A stretch of 64,000 nt of DNA. Origin: Novacetimonas maltaceti (GTDB lineage Bacteria; Pseudomonadota; Alphaproteobacteria; Acetobacterales; Acetobacteraceae). Below, one piece after another: positions 11,505-21,428 of the stretch; the first letter of the stretch is position 1; every line of letters begins with the position of its first letter. Below the pieces are notes generated by a model, which did not search any database, was not told the origin of the DNA, and saw only the letters and a list, made by a program, of their open reading frames with translations. The translations under genes were made by a program, and so were the position numbers. Location of the stretch: NCBI RefSeq assembly GCF_002906255.1, contig NZ_POTC01000012.1, forward strand, positions 1 through 64,000, in the 5' to 3' direction.

Positions 11505-12317
11505 ATGGAAAAGCAGGTTCATTCAATACTGGAGCAGGTGGACGGATTACTTCCCCTTGCGCTGGGGTATGCGGGTCAGTTCTGTCTGGCGCTGGTCGTT
11601 CTTTTCGTGGGCTGGAAACTTGTCAACGCGGTCACGAGCGCGACGGGCCGGATGATGGAGGCCAGCCACATAGAGCCGACACTGCGCGGGTTCCTGCTGA
11701 GCGTGATCGGGCTGTTCCTCAAGGCGCTGCTGCTGATCAGCGTGGCGTCGATGGTCGGGATTGCGACGACATCGTTCGTGGCGGTTCTGGGTGCTGCGGG
11801 CCTTGCGGTGGGCATGGCATTGCAGGGCAGCCTTGCCAACTTTGCCGGCGGCGTGCTGATCCTGCTGTTCCGTCCCTTCAAGGTCGGGGATTCCATTACC
11901 GCAGGCGGCAGTTCGGGCACGGTGACATCCATCGAGATGTTCCGCACGGTGCTGCTCGATGCCAATAACGAGATTATTTTCGTCCCCAACGGCACATTGT
12001 CAAACAACATTGTGATCAACAGTTCGGAATCGGAGCGGCTCCTTGCCTCGGTCAGCCTGCTGATGGATTACAACGACGATATCGACAAGGCGCGGGCGCT
12101 GCTGCTTGGCCTGACGGAGAATGACGCGCAGGTGCTCAAGGATCCTGGGCCGTCCGTGTCCTTCCTGCCAAAGCCTGCGAACATCCAGGTCACGCTGGGG
12201 TTCTGGTGTGCGCCCGGCGCTGTGTCCGGACTGGTCGCGAAATATTCCGAATCCTCGATCAAGGTGCTCCAGAAGGAAGGATATCGCCTTGGGGTCACGG
12301 CGCGCAGCGCCGCATGA
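11505..12317 (+). CDS. mscS: Small-conductance mechanosensitive channel, MscS family
   Basis: This 270-aa protein is close to E. coli MscS in length. It has three N-terminal helices, a pore-lining third helix rich in Gly and Ala (GAAGLAVGMALQGSLANFAGGVLIL), then the beta domain start FRPFKVGDSI and the MscS signature VPNGTLSNNIVINSS. It opens under hypo-osmotic tension to release solutes. The alpha/beta C-terminal domain is complete. It is monocistronic and convergent with the SRAP gene. Confidence 0.95.
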   Translation: MEKQVHSILEQVDGLLPLALGYAGQFCLALVVLFVGWKLVNAVTSATGRMMEASHIEPTLRGFLLSVIGLFLKALLLISVASMVGIATTSFVAVLGAAGLAVGMALQGSLANFAGGVLILLFRPFKVGDSITAGGSSGTVTSIEMFRTVLLDANNEIIFVPNGTLSNNIVINSSESERLLASVSLLMDYNDDIDKARALLLGLTENDAQVLKDPGPSVSFLPKPANIQVTLGFWCAPGAVSGLVAKYSESSIKVLQKEGYRLGVTARSAA

Positions 12318-12319
12318 CC

Positions 12320-12344
12320 GGCGCGGGGTCCGGGGCACCGCGCC
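12320..12344. terminator. GC-rich hairpin between convergent mscS and SRAP gene
   Basis: GGCGCGG (12320-12326) pairs with CCGCGCC (12338-12344) directly after the mscS stop. There is no T-tract, so it is only a candidate terminator or transcript end. Confidence 0.35.
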
Positions 12345-12374
12345 CCTGCACCCCGGGCATTACGTAAAAGCGGG

Positions 12375-13028
12375 TCAGGTGCCTCCAACCCCGTGACGGG
12401 CATCCACGACCCGCAGGCTGCCATCGGGCAGCGGGCGTTGCAGCCGCAGCGCCTCGCCCAGCGGCGCCGTCATCCACAGGTCAAGTTCTTCCGGCCGGGT
12501 CAGGATGACCGGCATGGCCTTCGGGTGGATGGCCCCGACCTCGCGATTGGCCGTGGTGGTCAGGAAGCCGAACAGGTCATCCGTCGTCTCGCCATCCGCC
12601 ATTTTGCGCACCGATGTCCACCGGCACCAGATCCCCGCAAAGAAAGCGAGCCTTTCGTCATCGCCACGGGTGAACCAGACGGCGCGTGATTTCCCATCCG
12701 GCAGCCGCTCCGGCTCGGAAAAGGCCGTGAGTGGCACCAGGCAGCGATGGTCCGCGCCCTCCCAGCGTTTCCACCATGTCGAGGCCGGATTGCGGATATT
12801 GGTGACACCCCGATCGACCCTGCGGCCCTGCAGGTAGCCCGGCGGCGTGGGCATGCCCCAGCGTGCCATGACCAGTTCGCGCCCATCCGGCGCATTCCGC
12901 ACGATGGGCGCCATGGTGTTGGGCCAGATATCGGGCAGGGGGGCAAGGTTGCCGGTCCGGTCCGTCACGACCCCGGCCGCCTTGCGGATCGCCTGCTGGC
13001 TACCTGTCATCGCATAGAGATTGCACAT
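12375..13028 (-). CDS. SRAP (HMCES/YedK-type) abasic-site DNA-protein crosslink protein
   Basis: The 217-aa protein begins MCNLYAMT, placing the catalytic Cys at position 2, which forms a thiazolidine crosslink with abasic sites in single-stranded DNA. Other family hallmarks are present: the Asn in VTNIRNPA, Glu in FSEPE and His in IHPKAMPVIL. The frame extends upstream to 13115, but the Cys must be at position 2 after Met removal, so ATG 13028 is the start. It protects abasic sites at replication forks. It is transcribed convergently with mscS and divergently from the peptidase gene. Confidence 0.92.
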   Translation of the reverse strand: MCNLYAMTGSQQAIRKAAGVVTDRTGNLAPLPDIWPNTMAPIVRNAPDGRELVMARWGMPTPPGYLQGRRVDRGVTNIRNPASTWWKRWEGADHRCLVPLTAFSEPERLPDGKSRAVWFTRGDDERLAFFAGIWCRWTSVRKMADGETTDDLFGFLTTTANREVGAIHPKAMPVILTRPEELDLWMTAPLGEALRLQRPLPDGSLRVVDARHGVGGT

Positions 13029-13213
13029 CACGCCGTCCTTTCGCAGGGCAGATATGGGACCGGTGCCGGGCGCAATCCAGATGCCGGGCAGGACCGGGCC
13101 GGGGCATTGCGCCATTCACGGGGGACATCCGCCCATGTCGGGAGGGTCGGTTGACGGGGGCGGCGGAAGTATCTACCGCTCAATTTCATTTCGATGACAG
13201 AAGGTTTGATCCG

Positions 13214-15382
13214 ATGCCGCGTCCGAAGCGCCTGCTGCTCTCACTGCTTGTCATGTCCATGGGGTCAACGGCCTGGGCGGCAGACCGGGGCGCGCCCGTG
13301 ACCCAGACGCATCCCGTGTCGCAGACCTATCATGGCGTGCGCGTGACCGACCCGTACCGCTGGCTGGAAAATAGTGACGATCCGAAGGTCATCGCATGGT
13401 CGGATGCGCAGAACACGCGTACGCGTGCCTATCTCGATCATCTCGGGCAGCGTCAGGTGGTGTTTGACCGCCTGATGGCGGCCTATCGTGCACAGTCCCC
13501 TTCCTATACGGATTTCCACCCTGCCGGGGGGCATGTGTTCGCGCAGGCCGTGCTGCCGCCGCACCAGCAGCCGGTTGTGGGCGTCATGGATGGCGGCGCG
13601 GATCCGAAAACCTTCCGCACGATCATTGATCCCGACCGGATCGACCCGTCAGGGCAGACCACGATCGACTGGAGCGTCCCGTCACCCGATGGCAGGCTGC
13701 TGGCCGTGTCCCTGTCACGTAACGGGACGGAGGACGGGACCGTACACGTCTTCGATACGAAGACCGGTAAGGAAACCACAAATGTCGTGCCCCGTGCGCA
13801 GTTTCCGACCGCAGGGGGCAGCCTGGCGTGGAAATCTGACAGTAGCGGGTTCTGGTACACTCGCTATCCCGGTGAGGAACGCCCCGAGGCGGACCGCCAT
13901 TTCTACCAGCAGGTCTGGTACCACCGGCTTGGCACGCCAGTGTCGCAGGATGTTTACGTGGCGGGACGGGATTTCCCCCGTATCGCCGAAATCGCGCTGG
14001 ACAATTATGGCGTCAGCCAGAACGGGCATGCCGTGCTGATGTCGGTGCAGGACGGTGATGGCGGCCGGTTCCAGCAGTATGTCATCGACCAGAAAACCGG
14101 ACAGGTGACACGCATCAGCGATTTTGACGATCGTGTCGTGGCGGCCGCGATTGGCCCGGACGATCATATCTACCTCATATCGCGCAGGAACGCGCCGCGT
14201 GGCGAAATCCTGGAGACGAGCCTCGACCACCCGGCGGTGGCGGATGCAAAACGCCTGGTCGCGCAGGGCGAGGGCGTCATCATGGGCGGTGCGGAATTCG
14301 GTGGCGCGCCGGTTATCGCGACCCGCAAGGCACTGTATGTGCGTGAAATGGTCGGCGGGCCGAGCCATGTGGCGGTCTTTTCCCCCGATGGGAAGCCAGC
14401 GGGTGACATTCCCCTTCCGCCGGTGGTTTCGGTATCGGATGTGACCCCCATTTCCCATGGGGAGATGCTGGTTTCCTTCAACAGCTACCTCACCCCCCAT
14501 CAGGTGATGCGTTACCGCCCCGCGACAGGGAAGCTGAAGCCGACCCCGCTGTCGAGCACAAGCCCGGTTTCCTTTGCCGACTGCGAAACCGTGCGGACCA
14601 CGGCGACATCACGCGATGGAACCCGTGTGCCGATGACGGTCATCCGCCGCCGGGGAACCCGCCTGGATGGCCAGAACCCGACGCTGGTATACGGTTATGG
14701 GGGATACGGCATTTCGGAAACCCCGCGCTTCATGGGGGCATGGCTGCGGGCGTGGCTGGATGCCGGGGGTGTATATGTCGATACCAACCTGCGTGGCGGC
14801 GGGGAATTCGGGGCGACATGGCATGAAGATGGCGCCCTGACGCACAAGCAGAACGTCTTTGACGATTTCGCCGCCGTCAGCAGGCAGGTGATCGCGCAGG
14901 GTTATACCAGTTCCAGCAGGCTTGCAGCCCTGGGCGGCAGCAATGGCGGCCTGCTGATGGGCACGGCGATGACCCAGACGCCGGAACTTTACCGTGCGAT
15001 CGTGTCGCTGGTGGGGATCTATGACATGACGCGGATCGAACTGGACCCCAATGGGGCCTTCAATGTGACGGAGTTCGGAACGGTCCGTGATCCGGCGCAG
15101 TTCCGCGCCATGATCGCCTATTCCCCGTACCAGGCGGTCAGGCCGGGCGTGAAATACCCGGCCGTCTTCATGGCGACGGGAACGCATGACGGGCGCGTCA
15201 ATCCCGCGCAGTCGCGCAAGATGATCGCGAAACTCCAGGCGGATACGGCCTCGGGATATCCGATCTACCTTTCCATCAGTGACAAGGCAGGGCACGGGAT
15301 GGGCAGCGCGGTCAACGTGCGCCTGGGGCAGACGGCCGATTACGTGGCATTCCTGTTCGACCAGTTGGGGATGAAACTGTAA
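13214..15382 (+). CDS. Exported prolyl oligopeptidase (S9A family)
   Basis: The mature protein follows a signal peptide (PRPKRLLLSLLVMSMGSTAWAA). An N-terminal seven-bladed propeller covers roughly residues 60-430, opening with DPYRWLE, and the alpha/beta-hydrolase catalytic domain follows. The triad is readable: Ser at about 576 (GGSNGG), Asp at about 659 (GTHDGRVNP) and His at about 694 (DKAGHGMGS). It cleaves after proline in short peptides in the periplasm. The frame continues upstream to 13151, but ATG 13214 gives a clean signal peptide. It lies near a second exported peptidase (S46), suggesting shared use of peptides as a nitrogen source. Confidence 0.94.
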   Translation: MPRPKRLLLSLLVMSMGSTAWAADRGAPVTQTHPVSQTYHGVRVTDPYRWLENSDDPKVIAWSDAQNTRTRAYLDHLGQRQVVFDRLMAAYRAQSPSYTDFHPAGGHVFAQAVLPPHQQPVVGVMDGGADPKTFRTIIDPDRIDPSGQTTIDWSVPSPDGRLLAVSLSRNGTEDGTVHVFDTKTGKETTNVVPRAQFPTAGGSLAWKSDSSGFWYTRYPGEERPEADRHFYQQVWYHRLGTPVSQDVYVAGRDFPRIAEIALDNYGVSQNGHAVLMSVQDGDGGRFQQYVIDQKTGQVTRISDFDDRVVAAAIGPDDHIYLISRRNAPRGEILETSLDHPAVADAKRLVAQGEGVIMGGAEFGGAPVIATRKALYVREMVGGPSHVAVFSPDGKPAGDIPLPPVVSVSDVTPISHGEMLVSFNSYLTPHQVMRYRPATGKLKPTPLSSTSPVSFADCETVRTTATSRDGTRVPMTVIRRRGTRLDGQNPTLVYGYGGYGISETPRFMGAWLRAWLDAGGVYVDTNLRGGGEFGATWHEDGALTHKQNVFDDFAAVSRQVIAQGYTSSSRLAALGGSNGGLLMGTAMTQTPELYRAIVSLVGIYDMTRIELDPNGAFNVTEFGTVRDPAQFRAMIAYSPYQAVRPGVKYPAVFMATGTHDGRVNPAQSRKMIAKLQADTASGYPIYLSISDKAGHGMGSAVNVRLGQTADYVAFLFDQLGMKL

Positions 15383-15412
15383 CCCCCGGCCGGGACAGGC
15401 CATGTTTCCCTG

Positions 15413-16777
15413 TCACTCGTTTGCGGGGGCAGGGGGCGGGGTCTGTGCGCCGGTCACACGCCAGATGGTGTTGCCCACGTCGTCGGCCACAAGCAGGGCG
15501 CCGTCGCGATCCAGCGCAAGGCCCACCGGGCGGCCGTGGACATGGTTTTCATCCGTGGTCAGGAACCCTGTCAGGACGTCCTTGGGCATCCCTGCGGGGT
15601 GAGCATCGGCAAACGGGACATAGATGACGCGATAGCCGCTCTTGGGCTGGCGGTTCCATGAACCGTGCTGCGCGACAAACAGTCCCTGCCGCCAGTCCTG
15701 CGGCAACTGGCTGCGCGCCGAAAATGCAATGCCCAGCGAGGCCGTATGCGGCCCCAGCGCATAATCGGGCACGACTGCGTGCGCCACAAGGTCGGGCCGC
15801 TGGGGCTGTGCGCGCAGATCGACATGCTGCCCGTAATAGCTGTAGGGCCAGCCGTAAAACGCGCCTTCCTTCACGGCCGTGATGTAATCCGGTACGATGT
15901 CACTGCCGATTTCGTCACGTTCGTTGACGACCGCCCACAGCGCGCCCGTGGTGGGTTCAAAGTCCAGTCCGTTGGGGTTGCGCAGGCCGGTTGCATATTC
16001 ACGCAGCGTGCCGGAGGCCAGGTCATACTGGTAAATGGCCGCGCGCCCCTTTTCCGCATCCATGCCGTTATCGGCAACATTGCTGTTTGAACCGACGGTT
16101 ATGTAAAGCTGCTTTCCATCAGGGCTGGCGACGACATTCTTGGTCCAGTGGTGATTGTACCCGGCCGGCAGGTCAAGCACCTTTACCCCCGGTCCGGCAA
16201 TATGTGTCTCGTCCCCATGATAGGGAAACCGCATCAGGGCGTTGGCATTGGCGACATACAGGTCATTTCCCACCAGCGTCATGCCAAAGGGGGAATACAG
16301 GCTATCAAGGAAGACCGTGCGGATGTCGGCGTGGCCGTCTCCCTTCGTATCGCGCAGGAGGATGATGCGGTCGGGGCTTTTCTCTCCCGCGCCGACCTGT
16401 CCCTGAATGAACCGGGCAACGCGGTTTTTGAATGTCCTGATGTCCGTTCCCGGTGAATTGCTCTCGGCCACGAGGATATCGCCGTTCGGCAGCCTGTAGA
16501 GCCAGCGCGGATGGTCCAGGCCAGTGGCGTAGGGCGTAACGTTCAGGCCCGGCGCCGCGATGGGATGCGCCCCGTCATGCCATCCCACGGGTGTCGCGAT
16601 ATTGACGGTGGGCATCATCGTCGGGTTGGGCGCAGGCAAAAGGGGATGCGGGCCGATGCCGGCCGCCACCGGCAGCGTGGCCTGTTCGGGATGAAGCATG
16701 ACCTTCCACCCCACCAGCCCGACCACCACGATGCCTGCCACCGCGCCAGCCAGGTAAACCCTGTATCCTGCCTTCAT
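15413..16777 (-). CDS. Membrane-anchored sorbosone-type sugar dehydrogenase (PQQ/soluble GDH fold)
   Basis: This protein of about 454 aa has a single N-terminal hydrophobic segment (about 5-27, [21 protein letters not shown]), with a non-cleaved look and no clear signal cleavage site. A six-bladed propeller of the glucose/sorbosone dehydrogenase family follows, with [47 protein letters not shown] and [12 protein letters not shown], the last containing the expected active-site His. Family members such as the L-sorbosone dehydrogenase of acetic acid bacteria oxidise sugars in the periplasm. ATG 16777 follows GAGGAACACGG and is better than longer starts up to 16963. PQQ dependence is inferred from the family. 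Confidence 0.85.
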   Translation of the reverse strand: MKAGYRVYLAGAVAGIVVVGLVGWKVMLHPEQATLPVAAGIGPHPLLPAPNPTMMPTVNIATPVGWHDGAHPIAAPGLNVTPYATGLDHPRWLYRLPNGDILVAESNSPGTDIRTFKNRVARFIQGQVGAGEKSPDRIILLRDTKGDGHADIRTVFLDSLYSPFGMTLVGNDLYVANANALMRFPYHGDETHIAGPGVKVLDLPAGYNHHWTKNVVASPDGKQLYITVGSNSNVADNGMDAEKGRAAIYQYDLASGTLREYATGLRNPNGLDFEPTTGALWAVVNERDEIGSDIVPDYITAVKEGAFYGWPYSYYGQHVDLRAQPQRPDLVAHAVVPDYALGPHTASLGIAFSARSQLPQDWRQGLFVAQHGSWNRQPKSGYRVIYVPFADAHPAGMPKDVLTGFLTTDENHVHGRPVGLALDRDGALLVADDVGNTIWRVTGAQTPPPAPANE

Positions 16778-17018
16778 TCCGTGTTCCTCATTTTCTGGCG
16801 TTGCTGGCCTGGCGGCCATCCGGGACTGTCGTGGTCGATATTGCCGCGTTTTGTGTCGCGTCCGCGACGTTCTGTCATGCTTAACAGATAATTCCCCTGG
16901 CAGGTTGCCTGCCTGTGGCCACATCATGGGATCGCATGGTGACAGGCAGGAGTCCCGTTCCACCTTCCGCGGGCAGTCGCAGGGATTGCCAATGACGCCA
17001 TGGCATGATCTGCTATGT

Positions 17019-17024
17019 TATAAT
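17019..17024 (+). promoter_or_regulatory. Perfect TATAAT -10 hexamer upstream of the S46 peptidase gene
   Basis: TATAAT lies 23 nt before the ATG at 17047 in a locally AT-rich stretch (17014-17034). No good -35 is present at 16-18 bp, so this is a suggestion only. Confidence 0.35.
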
Positions 17025-17046
17025 ATTATATTTCATCGGGTGCCTT

Positions 17047-19161
17047 ATGCTGTCAAAATCATTTCTCCTTGGTTCCGCAGCCGTTTTCGTGGCGTTCGCG
17101 GCAACAGGTCCTGCCCGCGCGGAAGAAGGCATGTGGACGTTCAACCACCTTCCCGTTGCGACCCTGCAGAAAACCTACGGCTTTACGCCCGACAGCGCAT
17201 GGATCGAGCATGTCGTGCAGTCTTCCGCACGGCTTGCCGAAGGGTGCTCCGCCTCCTTCGTGTCGGGGGGCGGGCTTGTCATGACCAACCATCATTGCGC
17301 CAATTCGTGCCTTGCCGCACTGTCTGACAGGACGCACGACTATTTCCGCGACGGCTTTTATTCCCACACCCCGGCCGAGGAGCGCCAGTGTCCGGGCATG
17401 GAGCTGGACCGCCTTGATACCATCAGCGACGTATCCGGGCAGGTGGCCGACGCGACACGGGGCACGAGTGGGGCCGCCTATACCGCTGCCATGCAGAAGG
17501 TCGAAAGTGAACTGACCAGGGACTGTGTCAAGGGCGATCCGACGCACTGGCGCTGTGACATGGTATCACTCTTTCACGGTGGCCAGAGCGCGCTTTATCG
17601 CTATCGCCGTTACCAGGATGTGCGTGTCGTCATGGCGCCGGAACAGGGGATCGCCTTTTTCGGCGGGGATCCGGATAATTTCAGCTACCCGCGCTATGAC
17701 ATCGATTTTTCGATGCTGCGGGTCTATGACGGGGGCAGGCCCGTCCATACCCCGTTCCTGAAATTCGATCCCATGGGGCCGAAGGCGGGGGATCTGGTGT
17801 TTACATCCGGCAATCCCGGCCGGACCCAGCGCAGCCTCCCGGCATCGGCCCTTGCGTTCCAGCGCGATGTCGCCAATCCCGCGATCATCGGCTACCTTTC
17901 GACCCGCGAAGGGATGCTGTGGGAATATTCCCGTCAGGGCACCACCCCCGCCAAGGAGGCGCAGGACGCACTGTTCGGTGTCCAGAATGCCCTGAAATCC
18001 TATTCCGGGACGCAGGCCGCGCTGCGTACCGGGGACATTGTCGCGCGGCGTGGCAGGGAGGATGCCGCGCTGCGGTCATGGATCGAGGCGGACGCCAGCC
18101 GTCGCAAGGAGTATGGCGACCCTTTCCATGATATCGAGCAGGCCGTGGCAGTCCAGAAGACCCTCTTTCCCACGTACCTGGCGCTGCGCATGGCCATGCC
18201 GGGACTGGCGGAAGATGCCGTGACGCTGGTGGATGGCGCGGCGGAGCGCGAAAAACCGGATGCAAAGCGGCATGCGGGCTTCCACGAAGCGCAGCTTGGC
18301 GAAATCGAGACGTCCCTTGGTGCGAAGACACCCGTCTATCCCCGGCTGGAGACGGATACCCTTGCCCTCGGGCTGAGCCTGATGCGCCAGACGCTGGGGG
18401 CGGATGACCCGCTGGTGACGGGCGTGCTGGGCACCGAAAGCCCGGAGGCGCTGGCCGAGCGCCTGGTGAAAGGGACGAAACTGGCTGACCCCGGCGTGCG
18501 TGTCGCGCTGTGGAAAAGGGGACGCACGGCGGTGGATGCGTCATCCGACCCGATGATCGTTTTTGCCCGCAGGCTCTACCCGGCCTATGCCCGGTTGCGT
18601 GAGCGGATGCTCAACGAAGTGACATCGCCGCTGCACAAGGCCGAAGGGGACATCGCGCGCGCCATCTTCGCACGGGCCAAAGCCGAAGGGCATGCGGACG
18701 ATATCTATCCCGATGCAACCTTTTCGCCGCGCCTGTCATGGGGGACGGTAAAGGGATGGACGGAAAATGGCACGGACATCCCGGCCTTTACCGATTTCGC
18801 GGGCATGTATCGCCACGCCACCGGCAGCGATCCGTTCGCACTGCCGAAACGCTGGCTGGGGGCTAAATCGAAGGTGGACCCGGCGACCCATCTTGATTTC
18901 GTTTCCACGAACGACATTGTCGGCGGCAATTCGGGATCGCCGGTCATCGACCGTAACGGCCATGTGGTCGGGCTGATTTTTGATGGCAACCTGCCCAGTC
19001 TGGCGGGCGACCTTTATTATGACATTTCCAGCAACCGGGCGGTTTCCACGGATACCAGCGCCATCATCGCGGCATTGCGCGACGTGTATGACGAACCGAC
19101 ACTGGTGCATGAACTGCTCGACGGGCATCAGGCGGCGGCGTCGGGGGCCGCGAAACCCTGA
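17047..19161 (+). CDS. Exported S46-family dipeptidyl peptidase (DPP7/DPP11-like)
   Basis: This protein of about 704 aa has a signal peptide (LSKSFLLGSAAVFVAFAATGPARA). The chymotrypsin-like double barrel is split by a helical insertion, as is typical of S46. The catalytic His lies in MTNHHCAN (about residue 83) and the Ser in VGGNSGSPV (Ser629). Residues after the Ser, LAGDLYYD, are in the region that decides acidic versus hydrophobic specificity, but I cannot decide it by eye. The enzyme releases dipeptides from oligopeptides in the periplasm. The frame starts at 17005, but ATG 17047 gives the proper signal peptide and lies just after a TATAAT. Confidence 0.93.
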   Translation: MLSKSFLLGSAAVFVAFAATGPARAEEGMWTFNHLPVATLQKTYGFTPDSAWIEHVVQSSARLAEGCSASFVSGGGLVMTNHHCANSCLAALSDRTHDYFRDGFYSHTPAEERQCPGMELDRLDTISDVSGQVADATRGTSGAAYTAAMQKVESELTRDCVKGDPTHWRCDMVSLFHGGQSALYRYRRYQDVRVVMAPEQGIAFFGGDPDNFSYPRYDIDFSMLRVYDGGRPVHTPFLKFDPMGPKAGDLVFTSGNPGRTQRSLPASALAFQRDVANPAIIGYLSTREGMLWEYSRQGTTPAKEAQDALFGVQNALKSYSGTQAALRTGDIVARRGREDAALRSWIEADASRRKEYGDPFHDIEQAVAVQKTLFPTYLALRMAMPGLAEDAVTLVDGAAEREKPDAKRHAGFHEAQLGEIETSLGAKTPVYPRLETDTLALGLSLMRQTLGADDPLVTGVLGTESPEALAERLVKGTKLADPGVRVALWKRGRTAVDASSDPMIVFARRLYPAYARLRERMLNEVTSPLHKAEGDIARAIFARAKAEGHADDIYPDATFSPRLSWGTVKGWTENGTDIPAFTDFAGMYRHATGSDPFALPKRWLGAKSKVDPATHLDFVSTNDIVGGNSGSPVIDRNGHVVGLIFDGNLPSLAGDLYYDISSNRAVSTDTSAIIAALRDVYDEPTLVHELLDGHQAAASGAAKP

Positions 19162-19182
19162 ATATGATTGCATGAGGCACGG

Positions 19183-19217
19183 CAGGCCCGGCATGGATAC
19201 GGATCGTGCCGGGCCTG
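19183..19217. terminator. Hairpin between convergent S46 peptidase and AAA+ genes
   Basis: CAGGCCCGGCA (19183-19193) pairs perfectly with TGCCGGGCCTG (19207-19217) around a 13-nt loop. It lies 22 bp after the peptidase stop. There is no T-tract, so function is inferred from position. Confidence 0.45.
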
Positions 19218-19274
19218 TCGCGCCCACCCGGCCGTGCAGGCCGGATGGGACATCGTGCGGTGTTCAGCCGGCGT

Positions 19275-21377
19275 TCATGCACAGAACCCGATCACCCGGC
19301 CTTTTTCACGGCCACGGGTCTCTTCGTCCAGCAGGGCCAGCAGGCGGTGGTGGGAGACGGGTTGCGGCATGAAACGCGCGCGCCGGCGCACAAGGGCGAA
19401 ATCCGATGGGGTCAATGGCCCGACATGGCGCAGCCCGGTCGGGGCGGCGTGGCGGAAAAAGCGCGTGAAAGCCGCCTCCCTCTGCCGGGGCGTCAGGTAA
19501 TCGAAACGGGCCTTGAACAGGAAACGGCGCATGCTTGCGGGGTCAAGCCGGGTGGCAAGGTTCGTGGTGCAGGCAAAGGGCAGGGGATGCTGTTCCATCC
19601 ATGTCAGCATCTCGTTGACCTGGCTGACCTCCCATGCGCGTTCGGCGTTGCCGCGATTGCCCAGCAGGCTGTCGACCTCGTCGAAAATCAGGAAGGCCCC
19701 GGTATCGCGCGCCTCGGCAAAGGCGGCGGCGATCTGGCGTTCGGTCTGCCCCACATACTGCCCCAGCAGGTCGGAGGCTCGTTTCTGCAGCACGGGCAGG
19801 TTCATGAGGTCGGCCACATGGCGCGCCCACGCGCTCTTGCCCGATCCCGGCGGCCCGGACAGCAGCAGTGAAATGGCACGCGGGCAGTCAGGTGCCGCGA
19901 ACTGCCGCGCAAGCTGGACCAGGTCGCAGTCGGCATTGACCAGTGCCGGGTCGTAATCCGCAGGCAGGGGCTGGCTTGCCTGCGGCATCAGACCACCATT
20001 TGTTGCGCGCGCGATGCTCATGGCGATCGTGCTGGCTGTATCCGAATTGCCGCGCGCAAGGCGGGTGGACCGCAGGGCATTGCGAAAAATACCGGGCGCG
20101 GCGGGAATGGCGTGCGCCAGGGTGACTGCGTCTTCCCCGCTCAGGGTTACATGTTCCGCCTCGGCCATTTCCTGCCACAGCCGGGTGCGGGCCGTTATGT
20201 CGGGGGCACGCATCTCTATGCACAGCGCCATGCGCCGCGCGACGGCGGGGCCAAGCGTGGGTAGGTCATTGGCGATCCAGATGACCGGCGTTTCGGCATG
20301 TTCCAGCAGGCGATGGAAATAGACCCGGCTGCGGCTCTTGCGCTCCATCGAGAGGGGGGAGGTGAACAGGTCCTCCGCCTCGTCGAACATCAGGACGGAC
20401 GTGGTGTCCTCAAGCAGGCGCAGGTTGCAGCGCAGGTCCGCCAGGCGTTCCATGCGCGACGGCTCATCGCCGCTGGCGTTGACTTCGCCCACCGGGTAGA
20501 GCTTTGCGCCGATCGTGGCGGCAAGGGTTGCCGCGAATTCGGTCTTGCCCGTGCCCGGCGGCCCGTACAGCAGGATATGCACGCCCTTTTCACGTTCCGC
20601 CACGGCGGCGCGCAGGATCTGGCGCGCGATGTCGCCCAGTTCGCCGATATGCGTGAACGCGTCCCATTGCAGCGTGGCTTCGCGCGGGGAGGCGACCAGC
20701 AGGCTGCGGACATCATGTGTCGGTGATGTGCGGCGTGCGATCAGGCTGGCAAGCCGGGGGAGGAGACTGATATCGCCGTCGTCATCCAGGGCGATGATCC
20801 CTGACGTACGCAGTCGCCCCTCCGGGCCGAGCGCCTGGGCAATGGCGGATTCAGGGGCGCCGCTGAGCAACTGGAACAGCGGTATGTCATCGCACAGCGC
20901 CATGTTGCGCCCGTGATTGCGTGTCAGGGCATCCCAGAACTGTTCGAACACAGGGTTCGTCATGTACAGGAAGATGATGCCCAGGATGAAGGTTTCCGTA
21001 TCGTTCAGTCCCAGGATTTCCTGCAGGGGCGCAAGCCATCCCCGGATGTGGCAGGTGTCGGTGGCCGTCTGCGCCCGGCGCCTGTCGAGTTCCGCGCCCA
21101 TCCGTTTCCATTCATGCGCCGTCAGGGGCTTTTCGCCATCCTGGCGGCTGGGGGCGGGCAGGACCTGTTCGGGCAGGCCAAGCGGCCTGCGGTTCTGGAC
21201 CACATATTCAACCATGATTGCGGCATCATGTTCATGGCGCTCAAGGCCGGAATGAAGGTGGACCAGTATGCTCAGCAGGAAACCCGCATTGTTGCCTGCA
21301 ATGGTATTTGACGCTTCATTGGGAGACATTCTCAAAAGCTTCCTGCGCGTGCGGGCGTTCTTGATGTAATTTGCCAT
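19275..21377 (-). CDS. Tandem AAA+ ATPase (two ATPase modules, unknown partner)
   Basis: This 700-aa soluble protein has an N-terminal region of about 230 residues without a recognised domain. Two complete AAA modules follow. The first has LLYGPPGTGKTEFA (Walker A) and SVLMFDEAEDLF (Walker B); the second has LLSGPPGSGKSAWARHVA and AFLIFDEVDSLLGNRGNAERAWEVSQVNEML. Both look catalytically competent, resembling Cdc48/ClpX-like remodellers, and no protease domain is attached. ATG 21377 gives the longest form; ATG 21329 (MSPNEASN), preceded by AGGAAG, is also plausible. It is the last gene of a minus-strand cluster with a small unknown protein and a WYL regulator, an arrangement that suggests regulated protein or nucleoprotein remodelling. 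Confidence 0.85.
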   Translation of the reverse strand: MANYIKNARTRRKLLRMSPNEASNTIAGNNAGFLLSILVHLHSGLERHEHDAAIMVEYVVQNRRPLGLPEQVLPAPSRQDGEKPLTAHEWKRMGAELDRRRAQTATDTCHIRGWLAPLQEILGLNDTETFILGIIFLYMTNPVFEQFWDALTRNHGRNMALCDDIPLFQLLSGAPESAIAQALGPEGRLRTSGIIALDDDGDISLLPRLASLIARRTSPTHDVRSLLVASPREATLQWDAFTHIGELGDIARQILRAAVAEREKGVHILLYGPPGTGKTEFAATLAATIGAKLYPVGEVNASGDEPSRMERLADLRCNLRLLEDTTSVLMFDEAEDLFTSPLSMERKSRSRVYFHRLLEHAETPVIWIANDLPTLGPAVARRMALCIEMRAPDITARTRLWQEMAEAEHVTLSGEDAVTLAHAIPAAPGIFRNALRSTRLARGNSDTASTIAMSIARATNGGLMPQASQPLPADYDPALVNADCDLVQLARQFAAPDCPRAISLLLSGPPGSGKSAWARHVADLMNLPVLQKRASDLLGQYVGQTERQIAAAFAEARDTGAFLIFDEVDSLLGNRGNAERAWEVSQVNEMLTWMEQHPLPFACTTNLATRLDPASMRRFLFKARFDYLTPRQREAAFTRFFRHAAPTGLRHVGPLTPSDFALVRRRARFMPQPVSHHRLLALLDEETRGREKGRVIGFCA

Positions 21378-21428
21378 GATGTAAGGCCCCGGAAGAATGA
21401 ATATCTGGAAATATGCGCGATGCCCGCA

